From contig NZ_BMTS01000001.1 in the NCBI RefSeq assembly GCF_014649795.1, positions 496,001 through 560,000 on the forward strand: a stretch of 64,000 bases of DNA. Direction: 5' to 3'. The position numbers and the translations under genes are program-made. The notes below the pieces were generated by a model. It searched no databases. It saw only the letters and a program-made list of their open reading frames with translations, and was not told the origin of the DNA. Positions 58,619 through 64,000 of this stretch are shown in pieces. Every line of letters starts with the position of its first letter. Position 1 is the stretch's first letter. This DNA comes from Streptomyces melanogenes (GTDB lineage Bacteria; Actinomycetota; Actinomycetes; Streptomycetales; Streptomycetaceae).

Positions 58619-59500
58619 CTACAGGTCGAGCTGGTACTCGTGCGCGGAGTGCGTCGGCAGATAGCCGAGTGCGTCGTTGACGTGCCGCATGTGCGGGTTG
58701 TTGTCCGCGGTGTCGGTCAGCAGGCCCGCGAGGTGGGGGTGGCGGGTGCGGGCCTCGTGGATGGAGGCGGCCTTCATCCAGAGGGCGAGGCCGTGGCCGC
58801 GGTGCTCGGGCAGGACGGCGGTGCCGTAGTGCTGGGCGTCTCCGGTGCCGTCGCCCGGGACCACGAGCTCGGTGAAGCCGACGACCGAGCCGTCCGACTC
58901 GTCGACGGCCGCGACGGTGTGCAGGATCTCGCCGCGCCCGGCGACGGCCGCGGCCGCCGCCTTCACCCGGTCTAGGTCCCACACCACGGTGCCGAAGTCG
59001 GTGGTGCCCATCGGCATGTCGTCCATGGCCCGGCGCGAGGCCACGAAGGTGTCGGCGAGCTCGTCGGGCACCGTCCCCTCCCACGACGTCAGCCGGTAGC
59101 CCGAGTGCGGCGTCTCGATGGCCTTGGCGAGGGCCGGGAGGTCGGCGTCGGCCAACGCCAGCCGGGTGTACGTCAGGGTCAGCACCTTGCCGAAACCGCG
59201 TGCGGCGAGGAACGCGTCGCCGGGGGAGCCCGCCGCTGCCTGCGCGATCACGCTGCGCCGGCCGTCCCGGCGCGCCGCCTCCACGGCCGCTTCGAGCAGC
59301 CGCGAGCCCACGCCGCCGCGCCGCTCGGCCGGGTGGACCTGGACATCGAGTTCGGCGAGGTGGTCCTGCCCGGGCCGGGTGAACAGCCGCAGGAAGGCGG
59401 ATCCGACGGGAGCGCCCTCGGCCCCGGACGCCAGCCAGGCGAGCCTGCGGCTGGCGGTGTTCTCGTCGGGGTCGGTCAGGGCGGTGATGCGCAGCGACAA
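58619..59500 (-). CDS. Tandem-GNAT acetyltransferase
   Basis: 293 residues from TTG 59500, chosen because GGAG lies 5 nt upstream and the protein then starts LSLRITALTDPDEN. The first GNAT half holds LAELDVQVHPAERRGGVGSRLLEAAVEAA; the second holds VVGFTELVVPGDGTGDAQHYGTAVLPEHRGHGLALWMKAASI. Tandem GNATs of this type include mycothiol synthase-like and amine-modifying enzymes; here no such assignment is secure. A cytoplasmic acetyl- or acyltransferase is likely. Confidence 0.88.
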   Translation of the reverse strand: MSLRITALTDPDENTASRRLAWLASGAEGAPVGSAFLRLFTRPGQDHLAELDVQVHPAERRGGVGSRLLEAAVEAARRDGRRSVIAQAAAGSPGDAFLAARGFGKVLTLTYTRLALADADLPALAKAIETPHSGYRLTSWEGTVPDELADTFVASRRAMDDMPMGTTDFGTVVWDLDRVKAAAAAVAGRGEILHTVAAVDESDGSVVGFTELVVPGDGTGDAQHYGTAVLPEHRGHGLALWMKAASIHEARTRHPHLAGLLTDTADNNPHMRHVNDALGYLPTHSAHEYQLDL

Positions 59501-59685
59501 GGTGTCTCCATCGCGAGAAGGGTGGAAGGAGGCGCGGTCGGGGGTGCGTTGCTCGGCCGCGGGCAGGGCTCGGTGATCCACGCCGGTCGATCCCCGACCC
59601 TGACCCCTAATTGCCGTGCGTGCGAGGCGTCCCCCGGCCTACGCTCGCGGCCATGACATCACAAGATCAGCGGGAGGTCTCCCCC

Positions 59686-60297
59686 ATGAGCGCTCTGACC
59701 GGCTCCCCGGCCGGTTCCACGGTGAGTTCTCCGATCGCCTCCGCCGCCGAGGAGTTGGTGATCCGCGACGAGACGGACGCGGACCACCCGGCGGTACGCG
59801 AGGTGCACATGCGCGCCTTCGGGGAGGAGCGGGTGCCCGCCCTGGTGGAGGCGCTGCGCACCGCACGGGCGCCGCTGGCCCCGATGTCCTTCGTCGCCAC
59901 CCTCGGCGGTCGGGTGGTCGGGCACGTCCTGCTGAGCGCGTCGCGCCTGGACGCCCCGCGCCGGATCGTGGACGTGATGTCGCTGTCGCCGCTCGGCGTG
60001 CACCCCGACGCCCAGGGCCGGGGCATCGGCACCCGCCTCATCGCGCACGCCCTCGCGGTGGCCGACGAGCAGGGCGTGCCGTTGGTGTTCCTGGAGGGAT
60101 CGCCGCTGTACTACCGCACGCGCGGCTTCGAGGCCGCGAGCCCGCTGGGCTTCCGCTCGCCGTCGCTGCGCATCCCCGACCCCGCGTTCCAGGTCGTCCG
60201 ACTGGCCGCGCACGAGCCGTGGATGACGGGCACCTTCGTCTACTCGGAGACCTTCTGGGCCTTCGACTGCGTCGGCCTGCGCGACCCGGACGCCTGA
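59686..60297 (+). CDS. GNAT family N-acetyltransferase
   Basis: 203 residues from ATG 59686, with GGGAGG 8 nt upstream. The ATG at 59653 is an alternative, since TACGCT 7 nt before it would allow leaderless expression. GNAT motifs: LVIRDETDADHPAVREVHMRAFGEE, VGHVLLSASRL, VMSLSPLGVHPDAQGRGIGTRLIAHAL and FLEGSPLYYRTRGFEAAS. This is the yhbS-like group of small acetyltransferases, for which substrates are rarely known. A strong terminator follows. Confidence 0.88.
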   Translation: MSALTGSPAGSTVSSPIASAAEELVIRDETDADHPAVREVHMRAFGEERVPALVEALRTARAPLAPMSFVATLGGRVVGHVLLSASRLDAPRRIVDVMSLSPLGVHPDAQGRGIGTRLIAHALAVADEQGVPLVFLEGSPLYYRTRGFEAASPLGFRSPSLRIPDPAFQVVRLAAHEPWMTGTFVYSETFWAFDCVGLRDPDA

Positions 60298-60347
60298 CGG
60301 GGTACGCGCCGTACGCCAACGGTCCGAGCAGACCGACGCGTACACCC

Positions 60348-60371
60348 GGGGCCCGCCGACCGGCGGGCCCC
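60348..60371 (+). terminator. Terminator hairpin
   Basis: GGGGCCCGCC / GGCGGGCCCC, a perfect 10-bp stem with a GACC loop followed by TT, 50 nt after the GNAT stop. Confidence 0.85.
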
Positions 60372-60551
60372 TTCGCATGCCCGCGCCCACCCGCGATCCG
60401 CACAAAGTCACACACAACTACCGAGGCACGCGTGGGGCCTTGACGCCCCACCCTCCCCTTCCTAGTGTTTGCTGCTGCTCACTTGAGTTCGCTTGTGATC
60501 GAAAATGTGCGTGCATGTAGTTGCTTCCCCGCCAGAGAGGGTCGCACCACG

Positions 60552-62990
60552 ATGAGATCCCTTAACCGCACCCTGCTCGCCGTGCTTCTGCTGTGTCTGT
60601 CCCTGACCACCGTCCCGCAGGCGGCCGCCGCGCCGCGCGCCGCTCCCGAGGCCGCTGCCGTCACCACCGACCTCACCGTCGACGGCGCCTCCCCCGGCCG
60701 CGTCTTCGACGGCGTCGGGGCGATCAGCGGAGGCGGCGGCAACACGCGACTCCTGCTCGACTACCCCGAGCCGCAGCGCGCCCAGATCCTCGACTACCTC
60801 TTCAAACCCGGCTACGGCGCCGCCCTCCAGATCCTCAAGGTCGAGATCGGCGGCGACACCAACTCCACCGACGGCGCCGAATCCTCCATCGAGCACACCC
60901 GGTCCACCGTCAACTGCTCCAACGGGTACGAGTGGTGGCTGATGGAGCAGGCCAAGGCCCGCAACCCCGGCATCAAACTCGCCGCACTCTCCTGGGGAGC
61001 GCCCGGCTGGGTGGGCAACGGAAACTTCTGGTCCCAGGACATGATCGACTACCTGATGTCCTGGCTGGGCTGCGCCAAGCAGCACAACCTCACCATCGAC
61101 TACCTCGGAGGCTGGAACGAGCGCGGCTTCAACGCCGCCTGGTACAAGAACCTGCACGCCACCCTCGCCGCCAAGGGGTACGCCACCAAGGTCGTCGGCG
61201 CCGACGACGGCTGGCAGATCGCGACCGCCATGCGCGCCGACAGCGCGCTCAACGCCGCCGTGGACATCGTCGGCGCCCACTACCCGTGCGGCTACATGTC
61301 CGCCATGACCAGCTGCTCGACCACCCCGGACGCGCTGGCCACCGGCAAACAGCTCTGGGCGAGCGAGAACGGCTCCGAGGACGCGGCGACCGGCGCCGTC
61401 CCGATGGCCCGGGCCATCAACCGCGGCTATCTCGACGCCAAGATGACCGCCTTCATCAACTGGCCGGTGGTGGCCGCGCTCTACCCCAACCTCTCGTTCA
61501 ACAGCATGGGCCTGGTCACGGCCAACCAGCCGTGGTCGGGCGCGTACAGTGTGGACCGCAGCGTCTGGGCGACCGCGCAGACCACCCAGTTCACCGCCCC
61601 CGGCTGGCAGTACCTCGACACCGCCTCCGGCTACCTCGGCGGCAACCGCTCCAACGGCAGCTACGTCAGCTATGCCGCGCCCGGCAAGGCCGCTTGGTCC
61701 ACCGTGTTCGAGACGATGGACGCGACCGCCGCCCAGAGCGTCACCCTGAAGGTCGCGGGCGGTCTCCCGGCCGGCGCCCTGCACGTGTGGTCCACCGACT
61801 TCTCCAGCAACGGCGCCACCGCACACCTGGTGCCCGAGCCCGACCTCACCGCCAGCTCGGGAACGTACCGGCTCACCCTCCAGCCCGGTCACCTCTACAC
61901 CGTCACCACCACGACCGGCCAGGGCGCGGGCATCGTCACCTCCCCGCAGCGCACCCCGCTCGTTCTGCCGTACGCGGACTCGCTGGCCGGGACCGCCACC
62001 GGGCAGGAGGCGCGGTACCTCGCCGCGATGAACGGCGCCTTCGAGACCGCGCCGTGCGCGGGCGGGCGCACCGGCCGCTGTCTGCGCCAGCAGGCGCCGA
62101 CCACACCCATCCGCTGGACCGACGAGTCCACCCCGCAGCCGTACGCGCTGATGGGTGACGTGAACTGGACCAACTACACCGTCCGCTCGGACGCCCTGCT
62201 GGAACAGGCGGGCGCGGTCGAGCTGCTCGGCCGGGTCGGCACCCAGGGCCGCAACAACAACGGCCTCAACGCCTACCACCTGCGCGTCGCGGACACCGGC
62301 GTCTGGTCGCTGCTGCGCACCGACACGGCCTGGTCCTCCACCACCCTGGCGAGCGGTACGGTCACGGCCCCCGGGCTGAAGACCTGGCACACCCTGGCCC
62401 TTACCTTCCAGGGCGCCACCATCACCGCGAAGCTCGACGGGACCACCCTCGCCACCGTCACCGACAACAGCTACGGCGCGGGCCAGATCGGCCTCGGCAC
62501 CGCCGGGTACTACGGCGCGCAGTTCGCCAACCTGAGCATCACCCCCGGTACGACGGCGCCGCTCGACGGCACGTACCAGCTGGTCAACGCCCACAGCGGC
62601 CAGCTCCTTGACGCCTCCGGGCAGGGCACGGCCGACGGCACCCCGATCATCCAGTGGCCTGGCAACGGAGGCGCCAACCAGCAGTGGAAGCTCGCCTCGA
62701 CCGGCGACGGCTACTACACCGTCACCGGCGCGGCCAGCGGCAAACCCCTCGACGTCCCCGGCCGGAGCGTCGTGCCGGGCACCCAGCTGAACCTGTGGAC
62801 CGCCACCGGCGGGACCAACCAGCAGTGGCGGGTGACCCCCGGCGCAGGCGACTGCTACACCCTGGAGTCCCGGCTCGACGGCCATCTGGTGGACGTCAGC
62901 GGCGGGTCGCTCGTGATGGGCGCCCAGGTGATCCAGTGGCCCGCGAACGGGGGTGCGAACCAGTGCTGGCGGCTGGTCAAGGCGGGGTGA
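60552..62990 (+). CDS. Secreted GH59 galactocerebrosidase-like enzyme with C-terminal ricin lectin domain
   Basis: 812 residues from ATG 60552. A signal peptide (LLAVLLLCLSLTTVPQAAAA) leads into a GH59 domain strikingly like animal galactosylceramidase: DGVGAISGGGGNTRLLLDYPEPQRAQILDYLF, LQILKVEIGGDTNSTDGAESS and NGYEWWLMEQAKARNP. WNERGF carries the probable acid/base Glu190 and LWASENGSED the probable nucleophile Glu272, a spacing near that of the human enzyme. A beta-sandwich/LamG-like region follows, then a three-repeat ricin trefoil with QQW/QCW motifs (from about residue 675). It should remove beta-galactosyl residues from galactolipids or galactosides outside the cell. It is transcribed alone. 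Confidence 0.92.
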   Translation: MRSLNRTLLAVLLLCLSLTTVPQAAAAPRAAPEAAAVTTDLTVDGASPGRVFDGVGAISGGGGNTRLLLDYPEPQRAQILDYLFKPGYGAALQILKVEIGGDTNSTDGAESSIEHTRSTVNCSNGYEWWLMEQAKARNPGIKLAALSWGAPGWVGNGNFWSQDMIDYLMSWLGCAKQHNLTIDYLGGWNERGFNAAWYKNLHATLAAKGYATKVVGADDGWQIATAMRADSALNAAVDIVGAHYPCGYMSAMTSCSTTPDALATGKQLWASENGSEDAATGAVPMARAINRGYLDAKMTAFINWPVVAALYPNLSFNSMGLVTANQPWSGAYSVDRSVWATAQTTQFTAPGWQYLDTASGYLGGNRSNGSYVSYAAPGKAAWSTVFETMDATAAQSVTLKVAGGLPAGALHVWSTDFSSNGATAHLVPEPDLTASSGTYRLTLQPGHLYTVTTTTGQGAGIVTSPQRTPLVLPYADSLAGTATGQEARYLAAMNGAFETAPCAGGRTGRCLRQQAPTTPIRWTDESTPQPYALMGDVNWTNYTVRSDALLEQAGAVELLGRVGTQGRNNNGLNAYHLRVADTGVWSLLRTDTAWSSTTLASGTVTAPGLKTWHTLALTFQGATITAKLDGTTLATVTDNSYGAGQIGLGTAGYYGAQFANLSITPGTTAPLDGTYQLVNAHSGQLLDASGQGTADGTPIIQWPGNGGANQQWKLASTGDGYYTVTGAASGKPLDVPGRSVVPGTQLNLWTATGGTNQQWRVTPGAGDCYTLESRLDGHLVDVSGGSLVMGAQVIQWPANGGANQCWRLVKAG

Positions 62991-63037
62991 TCCGGCGGCA
63001 CGGAGAGGATCAGAGGGGGACTGATTCGAGGGAACCG

Positions 63038-63075
63038 TTGACCTCAACTTAACTAGAGGTCGTACGTTCCTCGTA
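63038..63075 (+). promoter_or_regulatory. SoxR-box promoter of the ABC exporter
   Basis: CCTCAACTTAACTAGAGG (63042-63059) matches the SoxR consensus CCTCAAGTTAACTTGAGG at 16 of 18 positions. It fills the 19-bp spacer between TTGACC (63038-63043) and TACGTT (63063-63068). The start codon at 63075 is 6 nt after the -10, so the transcript is probably leaderless. Confidence 0.8.
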
Positions 63076-64000
63076 TGAGTATGGAAGCCACCGCGTGGAC
63101 ACAGCTCCACAACGTCATCACCGCGCAGCAGGACCGACGTCCGTTCAACCGAGCCACCCTGCGGCGCATCGCTGTGTTCGCGCGGCCCCACCGCCGCCGC
63201 ATCGCCCTGTTCCTCCTGCTGAGCATCGCCACAGCACTCCTCGCGGTGGCCACCCCGCTCCTCGCCGGACGCGTCGTCAACGCGATCGTCGGCGGCGAGG
63301 AGACGGGGACCGTCACCCGGCTGGCCCTGCTCATCGCCGCGATCGCCCTCGCCGAGGCGGCCCTGGGGCTGGTCGGCCGATGGCTGTCGTCGACGCTCGG
63401 CGAAGGGCTCATCCTCGACCTGCGCACCGCGGTCTTCGACCACGTCCAGCGCATGCCGGTCGCCTTCTTCACCCGGACCCGCACCGGCGCGCTGGTCAGC
63501 CGCCTCAACAACGACGTGATCGGCGCCCAGCGGGCGTTCAGCAACACCCTCTCCGGCGTGGTCAGCAACCTCGTCACACTGCTGCTCACCCTCGCCGTGA
63601 TGCTCGGCATCTCCTGGCAGATCACCCTGCTCGCGCTGGTCCTGCTGCCCGTGTTCGTGCTGCCCGCCCGCCGCATGGGCACCAGGATGGCGCGGCTCCA
63701 GCGGGAGGCCGCCGAGCACAACGCGGCGATGGGCACTCGGATGACCGAGCGGTTCTCGGCGCCCGGCGCGACCCTGGTCAAGCTGTTCGGACGGCCCGCC
63801 GACGAGTCCGCCGAATTCGCCGCCCGGGCCGCCCGGGTCCGCGACATCGGCGTCCGTACGGCGATGGCGCAGTCCGCGTTCATCACCGCCCTCACCCTCG
63901 TCTCGGCCCTCGCGCTCGCCCTCGTCTACGGCCTCGGCGGCTACTACGCCCTGCACGACAAGCTGGAAGCGGGCGCGGTCGTCTCCCTGGCCCTCCTGCT
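63075..64000 (+). CDS. ABC exporter, fused permease-ATPase type (3' end outside window), predicted SoxR target
   Basis: 308 codons visible, opening MSMEATAWTQLHNVITAQQD and reading open to the window edge. It is the membrane domain of a B-family exporter: RIALFLLLSIATALLAVATPLLAGRVVNAIV, LRTAVFDHVQRMPVAFFTRTRTGALVSRLNNDV (the usual coupling segment), and paired helices LVTLLLTLAVMLGISWQITLLALVLLPVFVLPARR. An ATPase domain should follow outside the window. In S. coelicolor an ABC transporter (SCO7008) belongs to the SoxR regulon; the box upstream suggests the same role here, export of redox-active compounds. The ATG at 63081 is an alternative start. Confidence 0.88.
   Translation, partial: MSMEATAWTQLHNVITAQQDRRPFNRATLRRIAVFARPHRRRIALFLLLSIATALLAVATPLLAGRVVNAIVGGEETGTVTRLALLIAAIALAEAALGLVGRWLSSTLGEGLILDLRTAVFDHVQRMPVAFFTRTRTGALVSRLNNDVIGAQRAFSNTLSGVVSNLVTLLLTLAVMLGISWQITLLALVLLPVFVLPARRMGTRMARLQREAAEHNAAMGTRMTERFSAPGATLVKLFGRPADESAEFAARAARVRDIGVRTAMAQSAFITALTLVSALALALVYGLGGYYALHDKLEAGAVVSLALL

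Noticed and set aside
60462..63956. 1164-codon minus-strand open frame opposite GH59 and the ABC exporter
   Set aside because: Spans two clear plus-strand genes and their promoters; product has no recognisable domain.
1..64000. Mobile element or genomic island boundary
   Set aside because: No integrase, transposase, tRNA-associated direct repeat or long terminal inverted repeat was found; composition is uniform apart from short promoter segments.

Overview
The window is high-GC actinobacterial chromosome, most likely from a Streptomyces or close relative. The grounds are strong G/C bias at third codon positions, frequent GTG/TTG starts, several apparently leaderless genes, many Sec-type secreted proteins, and typical actinomycete families (PQQ-repeat Ser/Thr kinase, XRE-STAND-WD40 protein, GlxA-type AraC regulators, ricin-lectin exoenzymes). 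No rRNA, tRNA, insertion sequence, integrase or CRISPR array was seen.

Layout. 1-5157: C-terminal part of an EF-G-like GTPase, a secreted cyclophilin, a TetR regulator divergent from a short-chain dehydrogenase, an AraC regulator and a quinone-oxidoreductase-like enzyme. 5323-10650: a GT2 synthase coupled to a GH26-like hydrolase, a Ser/Thr kinase with an eight-repeat PQQ sensor domain, and an ABM-like small protein. 10939-21686: secreted metalloprotease, SOD-like protein, YciO/Sua5 protein, HAD phosphatase, arginase-family protein, aldo/keto reductase, a stand-alone threonine synthase divergent from an RpiR regulator with a palindromic operator candidate, and a Baeyer-Villiger-type flavoprotein. 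22053-27307: ricin lectin, a 1260-residue XRE-NTPase-WD40 protein preceded by three tandem 21-bp repeats, and a small secreted protein.

27380-36032 is the most unusual region. A GlxA-type regulator is divergent from a five-gene operon (28629-35986) in which every junction is a 4-nt ATGA/GTGA overlap. It encodes a PaaK-like adenylating enzyme, an MFS exporter, a GNAT protein, a LuxE-like acyl-protein synthetase and an 840-residue fusion of a LuxC-like acyl reductase to a second PaaK-like domain. A perfect 15-bp hairpin closes it. LuxC and LuxE are the aldehyde-making half of bacterial bioluminescence, but no luciferase (luxAB) or luxD is present. I infer a pathway that activates and reduces a carboxylic acid to an aldehyde and exports the product.

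36347-47542: SulP transporter, DUF4232-like lipoprotein, uracil-DNA-glycosylase-like protein, then an amidohydrolase / HExxE protein / small acidic protein / multi-TM patatin cluster, then an XRE regulator divergent from a flavodoxin-fold quinone reductase. 47547-60297: mostly single metabolic, regulatory and acetyltransferase genes, a MarR regulator with a 29-bp operator candidate, a two-component system with two small exported proteins downstream, and a small membrane gene behind twin TTGAAC palindromes. 60552-64000: a secreted GH59 galactocerebrosidase with a ricin domain, then an ABC exporter (cut by the window end) that starts directly behind a near-consensus SoxR box.
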